Shown: positions 1 to 7,706 of the stretch, piece after piece
How the letters are laid out: each line of letters begins with the position of its first letter
Numbering within the stretch: position 1 is the stretch's first letter
Notes under the pieces: generated by a model
Database searches by the model: none
Told to the model about the DNA's origin: nothing
Seen by the model: the letters and a program-made list of their open reading frames with translations, nothing else
DNA from: Candidatus Melainabacteria bacterium
Lineage (GTDB): Bacteria > Cyanobacteriota > Vampirovibrionia > Obscuribacterales > Obscuribacteraceae
Reading direction: 5' to 3'
Assembly (NCBI GenBank): GCA_003151275.1
Contig: PLXC01000097.1
Coordinates: 1 to 44,823, forward strand
Length of the DNA: 44,823 bases
Made by a program: the position numbers and the translations under genes

Positions 1-815
1 CATGGTCATCATCTTGCATGATCTTTTTTGCCGCCGTTCATCTGATCACAGCCTTTGCCATGAAGGCGTTTACTAAACCTCGAGAATTTACTTGGATTGC
101 TGGCGTGTTTCTTCTCGTTATCACTCTGGTACTCGGTTTTACCGGATATCTGCTTCCCTGGAACCAGATTGCTGTCAATGCCACGAAGGTTGGGCTGGAA
201 TCCGTTGACGCCGTTGGACAATATTTGCCGGGAGCACTCTCGAAAATTCCCCATACTTTGAGAGAGACATTTCAGGGTGGGCCAATGGTGGGACAAGCAA
301 CTCTGACAAGATTTTTTGCCTTGCATGTTGTGATTCTTCCAATGGCATTGGCGGCGCTACTCGGCGTACATTTGCTCATGGTTCAACTACATGGAATGAG
401 CCAGGGAGTCGATAAGGTTTCGACAAAGACAGAGTCGTTTTTTCCCTTATTCCTATTCAAAGACTTGTCTGTCTGGGCAGTCACTTTCCTGATTCTTTTT
501 ATCGTCGCTTTGTGTCTGCCGTTTGAATCTTTTCTTCCCTTTCCGCTCTTAGAACCATACAATCCACTAGGTGCAACTCCACCGAGTATCAAACCGGAAT
601 GGTACTTCTACTTCATTTATTATCCATTGGAACTGCTGCCTTTTTGGGTTATATTGTTAGCCACCATATTCGGTTCTGTTGTGCTACTTTTCACGCCCTG
701 GATTTTCAAAAATACATCGAGACGTACTCTGCGTTATATCGCTATTGTCGCTAGTACCTATCTCGTTACAGCGACAGTCTTTGGCCAGCGCATCTACGAG
801 ATTTTGAAAAAATGA
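1..815 (+). CDS. Cytochrome b (b6-subunit IV fusion), 5' end outside window
   Basis: The gene enters from the left edge; the frame is open from base 3, so the first ATG at 18 is internal. The protein is the quinol-oxidising cytochrome b of a bc/b6f-type complex in the cytoplasmic membrane. Visible are the end of helix B with a haem His (AAVHL), helix C ending in GYLLPWNQ, and helix D with two His 15 residues apart (HVVILPMALAALLGVH). That is the b6-type spacing; mitochondrial-type cytochrome b has one residue fewer. The chain continues into a subunit IV-like half with three more membrane segments and the KPEWYF quinol-site motif, so b6 and subunit IV are one polypeptide. The stop overlaps the next start (ATGA, 812-815), implying translational coupling with the cytochrome c gene. 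A Rieske gene would be expected just upstream, outside the window. Confidence 0.93.
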   Translation, partial: WSSSCMIFFAAVHLITAFAMKAFTKPREFTWIAGVFLLVITLVLGFTGYLLPWNQIAVNATKVGLESVDAVGQYLPGALSKIPHTLRETFQGGPMVGQATLTRFFALHVVILPMALAALLGVHLLMVQLHGMSQGVDKVSTKTESFFPLFLFKDLSVWAVTFLILFIVALCLPFESFLPFPLLEPYNPLGATPPSIKPEWYFYFIYYPLELLPFWVILLATIFGSVVLLFTPWIFKNTSRRTLRYIAIVASTYLVTATVFGQRIYEILKK

Positions 816-1438
816 AGGCGCCAGATCAGGTTAGACGAACGCCTACACTCAACATCGTCAGCATTGCCGGTCTCAGCATTTTTTTGTCAATTGGTATCAC
901 GCCACCAGCAGCTCATTGCTATCCGCAGTATCAGATGTTCTCGGAAAAGCATTCCGGGCGCACAGTCAATTGTTCACTTTGCCACATTAACGACAACGGT
1001 CCAACGGGCAACGAGTTAGGGCAGGTCGGTAGTTTAACCGCAGAAGAACTATCCAGACTAAATCAGGCTCGGTCTGCAATGGAGCCTGGCACCAATGTAG
1101 ACAGTCCAATTTTAAATGAGTTCGGTAATCACATTATCAAAACTATTGGCAGAAAGAAATTCTTGCAAATTTTAACCGATCCTTCACAACTGGCTCCAGC
1201 GCTAGGGGATAAGAGCGATCTTGACGGAGATGGCATCCCTGATTCGCGTGAGTACCTAGACGGCACCGACCCGTTGAACAAGTTTCATGGTGACCCATGG
1301 CTTCTATTTGTCAGCAATTTGTCTCGTTTCAAGTTCCATGTCATTCTGGCAATAATCGCTGTCGTTGTGCTCGACTACGGGTTGGCGAACATAATCAAAG
1401 GCTCATCGCTATTAGCGAAAATCCGCCCGGGCAAATGA
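812..1438 (+). CDS. Membrane-anchored monohaem cytochrome c with calcium-binding motif
   Basis: A 208-residue protein with an N-terminal hydrophobic export segment (about residues 15-35), one CxxCH haem motif (CSLCH), an Asp-rich thrombospondin-type-3-like stretch (DLDGDGIPDSREYLDGTDP) and one C-terminal membrane helix (about 173-195) followed by a basic tail. It overlaps the cytochrome b gene by four bases and is probably the electron-accepting c subunit of the same complex, exposed outside the cytoplasmic membrane. It does not resemble cytochrome f or c1, which lack this Ca-binding motif. The role as complex subunit is inferred from gene order. The last codons and the stop lie in the first copy of an 18-bp tandem repeat. 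Confidence 0.82.
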   Translation: MKAPDQVRRTPTLNIVSIAGLSIFLSIGITPPAAHCYPQYQMFSEKHSGRTVNCSLCHINDNGPTGNELGQVGSLTAEELSRLNQARSAMEPGTNVDSPILNEFGNHIIKTIGRKKFLQILTDPSQLAPALGDKSDLDGDGIPDSREYLDGTDPLNKFHGDPWLLFVSNLSRFKFHVILAIIAVVVLDYGLANIIKGSSLLAKIRPGK

Positions 1439-1458
1439 TTCCGCCCGGGCAAATGATA
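1423..1458 (+). repeat. 18-bp tandem duplication across a stop codon
   Basis: The unit CCGCCCGGGCAAATGATT (1423-1440) is repeated at 1441-1458 with one change in the last base. The first copy encodes the final residues and TGA stop of the cytochrome c gene; the second lies just downstream. It looks like a recent slippage duplication. Confidence 0.9.
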
Positions 1459-1483
1459 TTAGAGACGATCGACTGCTTCGTGC

Positions 1484-2368
1484 TTAAGATGCTTTTCGTG
1501 AACGTTGGCTGTCCTTTGCTGGATGAATTGACGCTTGTTTTTCTTTAGTGGCCGGCTGTTTTTCTTTAGTGGCCGGCTTCTTAATATGTTCGCTCGGCCA
1601 AATCAGGACGGCAGAATTATCCATCAAATAATCTGTGATCACATTGGCGCCGACATCAGTAGTTGAGTTGCTTACGGGAACCATTAGGGTGCCCGGATTC
1701 ATGGCATAACCGTCGTATGCGTGCCTGATCGCCGCTACCGGCAATCCGCGTACGCAAGCAAGCTTGTTCGCCCAACGAAGGGTGTGTTCTTTGCCGTAAG
1801 AAGAATGCAAGTATAGTTCGGTCGGCAATCCAAGATCACTTCCGAATTCGCTAATATCCCAAATCGTGTCTTCATTCACAGTTTCATCAGTGAGCAAAAT
1901 ACAGACTTTGGACCAAGGCATTGTGCTCTTTTGAATTACCAGAACGGGAGCTGAACACATCTTCCCCAGTTCCAGATAAAAATCGTTTGTTCGTTCAAGG
2001 CTATGCCCAACTATGACAAGATCATGTTCCTTGGCTCGCTCACAAATACAGCTGACAAAATCTCCTTCGTCAATGTAGTTGCGATTATTAAGGCCTTGCC
2101 CTTCTGCCTGACTGTTGTATGCGAGGAAGAGCGATTCTGCGACGGCGTGCAGTGCTTCTTTAATTCGCTCACAGGCCTCCATATAAGGCCCACTGCCGAT
2201 GAAACCGGCTGATTTAAAGGATAGGAATTTCCAGACAGCCAATGAGTCAATCACGTGTTGTGCCGTGATGCTCGATCCGGTTTTCTTGGCTAGTTGCCAC
2301 GCGATGTAAGCAGCTGATCTGGACTCAGCGGAGCCATCGATTGTAAGTAAAATTGACATTGGTTTCAT
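1484..2368 (-). CDS. Tandem-domain universal stress protein (UspA family)
   Basis: About 294 residues when started at the ATG at 2368, which follows a strong Shine-Dalgarno (AAAAGGAGG) by 10 bases; a longer reading from 2419 lacks one. Two UspA-like alpha/beta folds follow each other: residues 1-145 beginning MKPMSILLTIDGSAESR, and about 150-275 beginning SKVCILLTDETVNED. The first has the nucleotide-loop strand IVGHSLER but not the full GxxGx9G(S/T) pattern, so ATP binding is doubtful. The C-terminus is a basic, Lys/Gln-rich tail with PATKEKQ repeated twice by a 21-bp duplication. It lies downstream of the hydrolase-like gene at 2525 on the same strand (156 bases apart) and may be cotranscribed. 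Role: probably stress or energy-state sensing in the cytoplasm, inferred from family. Confidence 0.8.
   Translation of the reverse strand: MKPMSILLTIDGSAESRSAAYIAWQLAKKTGSSITAQHVIDSLAVWKFLSFKSAGFIGSGPYMEACERIKEALHAVAESLFLAYNSQAEGQGLNNRNYIDEGDFVSCICERAKEHDLVIVGHSLERTNDFYLELGKMCSAPVLVIQKSTMPWSKVCILLTDETVNEDTIWDISEFGSDLGLPTELYLHSSYGKEHTLRWANKLACVRGLPVAAIRHAYDGYAMNPGTLMVPVSNSTTDVGANVITDYLMDNSAVLIWPSEHIKKPATKEKQPATKEKQASIHPAKDSQRSRKAS
1536..1577 (-). repeat. 21-bp tandem duplication in the USP gene 3' end
   Basis: Two identical 21-base units (1536-1556, 1557-1577) encode PATKEKQ twice near the C-terminus of the universal stress protein. The duplication is in frame, and the perfect identity suggests it is recent. 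Confidence 0.92.
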
Positions 2369-2524
2369 GATCGAGTGGCCTCCTTTTCGAATCGGCCATT
2401 CGCCGATTAGCCTGGGCACTTGCCCATCTTTATCATCACTCTAATTGGTGATCTAGCCATCAACCGATATGATGATTTTCTTAAGTTTTGCTTAAAGCCC
2501 AGAGTGCGTATCGCTACAGCCTGC

Positions 2525-3217
2525 CTACAGCTGCGCAGGCATGTTTGGAGTATCAAGTTGAAGATGAAGCATAAACCACGCTGCAGCAATTTTCCCAACA
2601 TTATCCAGCTGAGAAGAGTCTTGTAGCAAGTTGGATGCTCCGGTAATGACTTCCAGATTTTTTGTTCCGGAGAAGGCGGCTAGCGCTTCTGTATTGCCAG
2701 CATACGAAGAGTCCGCATCGCCTGTGATCAGCAAAGTAGGCGCCATTACCTGCGTAAATACCGACCTGGCGGCTTCCAGTTGTCCGCTTCGACAGACGAC
2801 TGCCTTTACCAGTTGCGGCAGCCTGACCGCGGCAATTAACGCCGCTGCTGCGCCTGCGTCATCTCCGAAAATTCCAAGACCGAGTGATTGTAAGTCCCTT
2901 CGCTCCTTAGACCAAATGACGGCAGCGACCATGCGCTCACCAAGAGTGACAACATCGTGTCTCGGGATTTCCGTTTTCTCATCGAAATTCGCTTCCGATG
3001 GCGTCAGCAGATCGAAAAGCAACGTGCCTATCCCTAACTGAGAAAAAATGTTGGCTAAATGAGTACTGTCTGGTCCCAACAAACCGCTGCCGTGAGCAAA
3101 CAGCACCAACCGCTCTGCGCCTTCGGGAAGAGAGAGTTGTCCTTCTACGACAACATGATGCTCCATCAATCTAACCGACACCAACTCCTGGAACATGCCT
3201 CTAGCGTTGCTTTTCAT
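2525..3217 (-). CDS. Dienelactone-hydrolase-like alpha/beta-hydrolase, probably inactive
   Basis: A 230-residue protein of the alpha/beta-hydrolase group often found near phosphoribosyltransferases and stress genes. Family landmarks are present: FAHGSG (residues 40-45), GTLLFDLLTPSE (64-75), and the acid Asp in ITGDADS (164-170). Two catalytic positions are changed. The nucleophile elbow, usually G-x-S-x-G, is GDDAG (118-122), with Asp120 where Ser is expected; the usual catalytic His after GA(T/S) is Asn196 (GASNLL). This points to a pseudoenzyme with a binding or regulatory role, or an altered chemistry. The ATG follows AAAGGAGAG with good spacing. It is upstream of the universal stress protein gene on the same strand. 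The fold call is firm; the loss of activity is inferred. Confidence 0.8.
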   Translation of the reverse strand: MKSNARGMFQELVSVRLMEHHVVVEGQLSLPEGAERLVLFAHGSGLLGPDSTHLANIFSQLGIGTLLFDLLTPSEANFDEKTEIPRHDVVTLGERMVAAVIWSKERRDLQSLGLGIFGDDAGAAAALIAAVRLPQLVKAVVCRSGQLEAARSVFTQVMAPTLLITGDADSSYAGNTEALAAFSGTKNLEVITGASNLLQDSSQLDNVGKIAAAWFMLHLQLDTPNMPAQL

Positions 3218-3533
3218 TCCGGCTCTCCTTTGGATTGGTCCGTCTCGCAGCTACACTAATTTTTCCTGTCATCATCGGTCCATGAGCAATACTATATGCG
3301 CTGTCAGTTGTTTCCGCCTCAGCCGCAATACTTAATCGTGCCGAGCCGATGCGCCCGATTGATAGTTATGGGTTGGCATGGTAGAAGTGGTCTTTCGAGA
3401 TTTCGTTGGATCTTGCGCACGCTGACATCCGCAATAATGTCTTTTGTCCCTGAAACAGACTGTGACTCGACTCAATCAAGCGTTCAGTCCAACCCCGTCA
3501 TCCCAGATATTTGTAAGAGGATCTTAAAAAGCT
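3218..3533. other. Divergent intergenic region, no gene seen
   Basis: 316 bases between the reverse-strand hydrolase-like gene and the forward amidohydrolase gene. Open frames here do not look like protein-coding sequence. It should hold promoters for both directions; no convincing -35/-10 pair was recognised. Confidence 0.5.
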
Positions 3534-4487
3534 GTGCCCAAAGCTTTGTACCTAGTTGATTTTCACACACATGTGCTGAGCACAGCAGACGTGAAACTAG
3601 TCTGTCCGGAAGATCAAGAATCAGAATTTTTCAGATATGTGGTTCCTATCCTTGAACCAATCGCGCACTGGAGCGAGCCCGTTCATGATCAGTTTCTGAG
3701 ATATCTCGCAATGCATCACAACAGTCAGTTTGGCAGGTTCTTGTTTAGGATGAGCGGACACCTGTTCTTGATGGAAGCACTGCGCTTGTTCAAGAAGTAT
3801 GGTTTAAATCAGATGATGGAAAGCATGGACAGGCAGGGCATCAAACATGCAGTAATTTCTTCTCTTGAGCCACTAACCAAAACACAAGACATTATAGATC
3901 TCATCCAGCCTTATAAAGATCGCTTTTCCGTCTTCGCTTCGGTTCACAGAGAGCATCCTGATCCTGTTGGTTATCTAGCTCCTCTGATTGCCTCAGGCAT
4001 GGTGCGCGGCATTAAGATTCACCCGCAGGTTGGTGGTTATGCAAGCAACGAAGTCTACAGCGCAAGTAAGGATTTTGTGGCGCTGGCAAGCGATCGTGAA
4101 TTGCCCGTGATGATTCACACAGGTCATATTCCTGTTGAGGCTCTGTCTGGGTTGGTCGGTAGTTGTGATGTGCCTTCACTCGAGCCCCTCATTCGTGCTT
4201 TTCCTAAATGCAACATCGTCCTCAGTCATATTGGTTGGGAATCATGGCGAAAAGCACTCAAGCTGGCCGTCAAATATCCAAATGTCATAGTTGAGACTTC
4301 GTGGCAACCCGCCCGAATCATTCGCCGAGCTGTCGACGCGATCGGGCCGCGCCGTGTCATTTTCGGTTCCGACTTTCCATTGTTTCAACAGTGGCAAGCA
4401 CTACGTGAGGTTAGACGAGCGCTCACTGAAAAGGAATTTGAAATGGTGGCATCGCTTAATGCCCTGAGTTTGTTGCGCCTCCGTTGA
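3534..4487 (+). CDS. Amidohydrolase-2 family TIM-barrel metal-dependent hydrolase
   Basis: A 317-residue cytoplasmic protein (no signal peptide) with the metal-ligand pattern of the amidohydrolase-2/ACMSD-like family: DFHTHV (residues 9-14) on strand 1, GIKIHPQ in the middle, MIHTGH, LSHIG, and FGSDFP near the end. These supply the His and Asp ligands for a Zn-type centre that hydrolyses or decarboxylates small carboxylates; the substrate cannot be read from sequence. Relative to small family members there is an insert at about 15-90, rich in aromatic and hydrophobic residues. The start is a GTG with only a weak AGAGG upstream. It stands alone and converges with the avidin-like gene; a perfect 14-bp palindrome (4485-4498) covers its stop codon. 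Confidence 0.8.
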   Translation: MPKALYLVDFHTHVLSTADVKLVCPEDQESEFFRYVVPILEPIAHWSEPVHDQFLRYLAMHHNSQFGRFLFRMSGHLFLMEALRLFKKYGLNQMMESMDRQGIKHAVISSLEPLTKTQDIIDLIQPYKDRFSVFASVHREHPDPVGYLAPLIASGMVRGIKIHPQVGGYASNEVYSASKDFVALASDRELPVMIHTGHIPVEALSGLVGSCDVPSLEPLIRAFPKCNIVLSHIGWESWRKALKLAVKYPNVIVETSWQPARIIRRAVDAIGPRRVIFGSDFPLFQQWQALREVRRALTEKEFEMVASLNALSLLRLR

Positions 4488-4498
4488 TCAGCTGATCA
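4485..4498. repeat. 14-bp perfect palindrome over a stop codon
   Basis: TGATCAGCTGATCA reads the same on both strands and contains the amidohydrolase stop. It sits between two convergent genes. It is too short and lacks a U-tract for an ordinary terminator; its function is unknown. Confidence 0.5.
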
Positions 4499-4533
4499 TT
4501 CGATTTGAGCCAACTCAAGCAATCATATGATGA

Positions 4534-4992
4534 CTAGGTGGCATTCATCCACAATGGATGCGAAGGTGTCGTTCTCAGTGTGTTCCTTTCACTTGATCTT
4601 GGTCCTCTTTCAAAAACATCAGCACCCGAAAGAACAGACTTCCATAAAGAGTTTTCTGCCTGCTTACCGACCTGAACGGACATGTGCCAGAGCGTATGTA
4701 CAGTCTCTTTAAATTGATCTTCGGAAATTTTGGCAATCTGCCCGGTCCACGAAGTTACGCAGTTATGTTTTTCGAAAGCAACGCAGAAGCCGATGACGTC
4801 ATTAGCAATAAATCCACAAACCGGAAACTCTTCAGAAGTAGCGTTGCTTATGGTTCCCTCAATTTTGAAAATACCAGTGACACGACCTTGCTGATCAACT
4901 TTTATATCCAATTCGGAATTATGTTGGTTGTGCCACTTGCCAGTAAACTTGTCGGCCAAATTTGTTTTCTTTGTCAAGGCTTCGGTGCTCAT
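4534..4992 (-). CDS. Avidin/streptavidin-family protein
   Basis: A 152-residue protein whose first 130 residues match the avidin beta-barrel in order: FTGKWHNQHNSELDI, VTGIFKIEGT, FIANDVIGFCVAFEKH, TSWTGQI, TLWHMS and LWKSVLSGADVFER. Against streptavidin, biotin contacts kept are Asn22 (N23), Ser26 (S27), Thr80 (T90), Trp82 (W92), Trp102 (W108), Trp117 (W120) and Asp125 (D128). Two aromatics are changed conservatively, Phe42 (for Y43) and Phe73 (for W79), and Cys is near S88. Biotin binding is therefore likely, perhaps weaker. There is no obvious signal peptide, unlike secreted avidins, so it may be cytoplasmic. About 22 polar residues extend past the barrel. The family is sporadic in bacteria, which is compatible with transfer. 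Confidence 0.88.
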   Translation of the reverse strand: MSTEALTKKTNLADKFTGKWHNQHNSELDIKVDQQGRVTGIFKIEGTISNATSEEFPVCGFIANDVIGFCVAFEKHNCVTSWTGQIAKISEDQFKETVHTLWHMSVQVGKQAENSLWKSVLSGADVFERGPRSSERNTLRTTPSHPLWMNAT

Positions 4993-5343
4993 TATCTATC
5001 TCCACAAAAGATTGCCTCTATATTCTCCTTGAGTGAACGAGGCAGATCATCTTGCTTAAGGCCGATTCTTGTCATTCAGGAGGATGACATACAAAGATAA
5101 TTGAGCTACGCACTTTCAGGGCAAATGCAGCATGTGCAGCGGCTGCGGCTAGCAATTATGCACAGACTGAACTGAAATTCTTTCTTCGGGCGCAAATCAA
5201 TTCTTTGATTGATGCGCGCCCAATGTTTATCGAGTTAATCTAAGTGAGGGCATAAAGGTTTCAGACGCATTGGAAGAGGATAGGTTGGGCAATGGTGTCA
5301 CAGGGCGAGCATCAGTTGTATTGACCAAGAAAGGACATCCCCG
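4993..5343. other. Divergent intergenic region with a bulged hairpin
   Basis: 351 bases between the avidin-like gene and the first PAS gene. At 5188-5221 GGGCGC...GCGCCC with inner AATCAA/TTGATT can form a stem-loop. No U-tract follows, so an untranslated-leader structure or operator is as likely as a terminator. No protein-coding frame was recognised. Confidence 0.45.
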
Positions 5344-7518
5344 ATGATCTCAACTCAACTAGATTACGACCTACTGCTTAGTGTTTGCAATTGTGCCTTC
5401 GACGCCATTGTATGCATCAACTCTGCCGGCAAAATCGTTTTCTGGAACGGGGCAGCTGAAAGTATCTTCGGATATCAATGCGATCAAGTACTGGATAAGA
5501 AGGCAGTAGAGATTGTTGTGCCAGAGCGGTTTCGTAAATCTTTTATGCGATTGTTGGCTAAATTCAAAGACTCGGGTGAGTCGGCTATGCCCGGCAAGAC
5601 AATAGAAACTCACGCGTTGAGAGCAGACGGTAGCGAGATTTCAGTAGAAGTTGCCGTTTCGGCGGCCAAGATCGGCGATGATTGGCATGCCATTGCTGTA
5701 ATAAGAGATGTCACTGACCGCCAGCGTGCCGAGCGGCTGCGCCTAGCAGTCCAGAATGATGCGCGCACACTGATGGATGCGAATGTAGACTCGATTTCCA
5801 TCGTTAGTACTGAAGGCATTGTAATAGATGTGAATCAGGCCACCACCATGTTGTTCGAAGCTCCACGCGAACAACTGATCGGCATTGATGCCAGCTCATT
5901 GTTCATCGAGCCGGATCGTGTTCGCGATGGCATCAGAATGGTCCTTTCTCAGGGCGTCGTCAGGGATTTTAGACTCTCTGTCAAGCACAAGAATGGGGAC
6001 GTAGTCGACTGCTCCTACGACGGCAGTATATTTAGAGACAAGGACGGCAACGTTGGAGGAATCGTGGCCACGGCGCGCGACATAACAGAGCAGGTGAGGC
6101 AGCAGCAAGAGAGCCTACACCTAGCAGCGATAGTGGAAAGCTCTCTTTCGGCAATTATCTCTTGCACTCTCGATGGCACCATCACCAGTTGGAACCGGGG
6201 TGCTGAAAATATATACGGCTATTCAAAGGATGAAATGCTTGGTCAGTCAGCTACCATGCTGCTGCCTAACAATGATCAAGAAGGGGAGGTTCCCCGGGTG
6301 TTGAACCGAATTGCACAGGATGAGACGCTCGATCACCTTGAGTTCAAATGCGTTCGAAAGGATGGGCAGCGCATAATTATCTCGTTGGTCTTGAACCCAA
6401 TTAAAAACGCTACTGGCACCATTATTGGTGCCTCCGGAAGCAGCCAAGATATCTCTGAAAGCAAGAAACTGATCAGGCTGCTTAAAGATAGCGAGATGCG
6501 ATTCAGGCAAATATGCTCAGGTGCGCTCGACGGCATCGTATGCATGGATCAAGACGGCAAGGCTACTGTTTTCAACCATGCAGCCGAGAAGATGTTGGGT
6601 TACATGAGCGAAGAAGTGATCGGTAAGGAGCTTCATACGCTGATTGCTCCAGAGCGGTATCGAGAAGCCTATGGCAAGGGACTGGCACACTTCAAAACCT
6701 CCGGTGAGGGACCGGCTTTAGGCAAGACGCAGGAGCTTATAGCAAAGAAAGCAGACGGCAGCGAGTTGCCAATCGAATTGTCCGTCTCTGCAGTGCGCAT
6801 CAATGATACCTGGCAAGCTATCGGGATCATGCGTGACATAAGCGAACGCAAAATGCTAGAACAGCAAGTCAAAGAAAGCGAGCAAGCTCTGAGGGAAGAG
6901 CGCACCATTTTGACTCAAACCAATGAGAAGCTCTCGTTGCAAGCCTCTGAGTTGGAGCTGCATTCGGTTCAAATGGAACTTCTTACTCAGATGGAAGAGT
7001 ATTTGCAGAGTTGCTCATCTGATGAGGAAGCTCAATCAATGATTGCTCAATTTGCAGGAGCTCTCTTCCCTCAATCGAGTGGAGCGGTGTATAGATTTCA
7101 GGATTCGAAGGATTGGCTTGCGACTGCGGGGCACTGGGGTGAGCATATGGTCGAGCAAGGACCATTTGGACACAGTGATTGCTGGGCTTTGCGCCGAGGG
7201 CAACCACACTCCTTCAGCAAGACTGCTCCGGGACCCCGCTGTGCACACGTGCCAGAACTTGTGACGTCCTCAGTGTGTGTACCCCTGGTCCTGCTCGGGG
7301 AAGTGTTGGGATTGGTAAATATCAACTGGCATGAGAATCAATCGATTCCGGAAGACGAAAGGCTCGTGATTCGCATCACGGGCGTTGCGGCGCTGGCGCT
7401 GGGAAACTTGCGTTTGCGCAAACAGTTGCTGGAGTTATCGATCAGAGATCCGCTCACGGGGCAATCGACGCTACATGGAGGAGTTTTTCGTGCGGGAGCT
7501 GATCAAAGCTCATCGTGA
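5344..7518 (+). CDS. PAS-PAS-PAS-PAS-GAF sensor, GGDEF domain lost by frameshift and deletion
   Basis: A 724-residue soluble protein. Four PAS domains (about 8-130, 135-255, 257-375, 380-503), each closing with a PAC-type RD(V/I)(T/S)(D/E) motif, are followed by a coiled coil (505-555) and a GAF domain (560-690) with the CWALRRGQPH and PRCAH motifs common next to cyclases. The GGDEF domain should begin at LSIRDPLTG (698-706), but the frame then runs into about 18 unrelated residues and stops. Alignment with the paralogue at 8660 shows a 5-bp deletion (TATTC missing at about 7462) causing the frameshift, and a second deletion of about 380 bp removing the catalytic core. It cannot make c-di-GMP. 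It may survive as a sensor fragment or be a decaying gene. The start ATG follows AGAAAGGACATCCCCG. Confidence 0.85.
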   Translation: MISTQLDYDLLLSVCNCAFDAIVCINSAGKIVFWNGAAESIFGYQCDQVLDKKAVEIVVPERFRKSFMRLLAKFKDSGESAMPGKTIETHALRADGSEISVEVAVSAAKIGDDWHAIAVIRDVTDRQRAERLRLAVQNDARTLMDANVDSISIVSTEGIVIDVNQATTMLFEAPREQLIGIDASSLFIEPDRVRDGIRMVLSQGVVRDFRLSVKHKNGDVVDCSYDGSIFRDKDGNVGGIVATARDITEQVRQQQESLHLAAIVESSLSAIISCTLDGTITSWNRGAENIYGYSKDEMLGQSATMLLPNNDQEGEVPRVLNRIAQDETLDHLEFKCVRKDGQRIIISLVLNPIKNATGTIIGASGSSQDISESKKLIRLLKDSEMRFRQICSGALDGIVCMDQDGKATVFNHAAEKMLGYMSEEVIGKELHTLIAPERYREAYGKGLAHFKTSGEGPALGKTQELIAKKADGSELPIELSVSAVRINDTWQAIGIMRDISERKMLEQQVKESEQALREERTILTQTNEKLSLQASELELHSVQMELLTQMEEYLQSCSSDEEAQSMIAQFAGALFPQSSGAVYRFQDSKDWLATAGHWGEHMVEQGPFGHSDCWALRRGQPHSFSKTAPGPRCAHVPELVTSSVCVPLVLLGEVLGLVNINWHENQSIPEDERLVIRITGVAALALGNLRLRKQLLELSIRDPLTGQSTLHGGVFRAGADQSSS

Positions 7519-7582
7519 CAAGAGCTCGTTGAGCATCTTCATGCTCGAATCTACAGAGCCAACCAAATGCGGAGACAATTAA
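7463..7582 (+). pseudogene. Out-of-frame remnant of the GGDEF domain
   Basis: In the frame shifted by the 5-bp deletion, the sequence resumes as NRRYMEEFFVRELIKAHRD, matching residues 734-752 of the intact paralogue, then jumps from SIFMLE to STEPTKCGDN and a stop, matching the paralogue's extreme C-terminus (SECTETAKCKDN). The junction near 7546-7550 has short homology (CGA/GAAT), as expected of a deletion between microrepeats. No GGDEF signature, I-site or metal ligand remains. Confidence 0.88.
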
Positions 7583-7706
7583 ATGCAGAGCCAACTGGAT
7601 ACTAGAGGCTAAGTTCTTTCTATATTTTCGGGCGGTGCTGCAAGGTCTTGGTGCTCTTATGGCATCATTGGCAGTGTCACAGAGTCGGAGGTATATATCC
7701 GCGCTC

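Noticed and set aside
383..592. Reverse-strand frame inside the cytochrome b gene
   Set aside because: Lies wholly within a clearly coding membrane protein gene; its own translation has no family features.
3296..3559. 87-residue forward frame upstream of the amidohydrolase gene
   Set aside because: Overlaps the true start region, has mixed composition without domain features and no ribosome site.
4684..5100. 138-residue forward frame opposite the avidin-like gene
   Set aside because: Antisense to a protein with conserved avidin motifs; no recognisable feature of its own.
5188..5221. Possible c-di-GMP riboswitch before the first PAS gene
   Set aside because: The hairpin lacks the conserved GEMM core sequences; only a simple bulged stem is seen.
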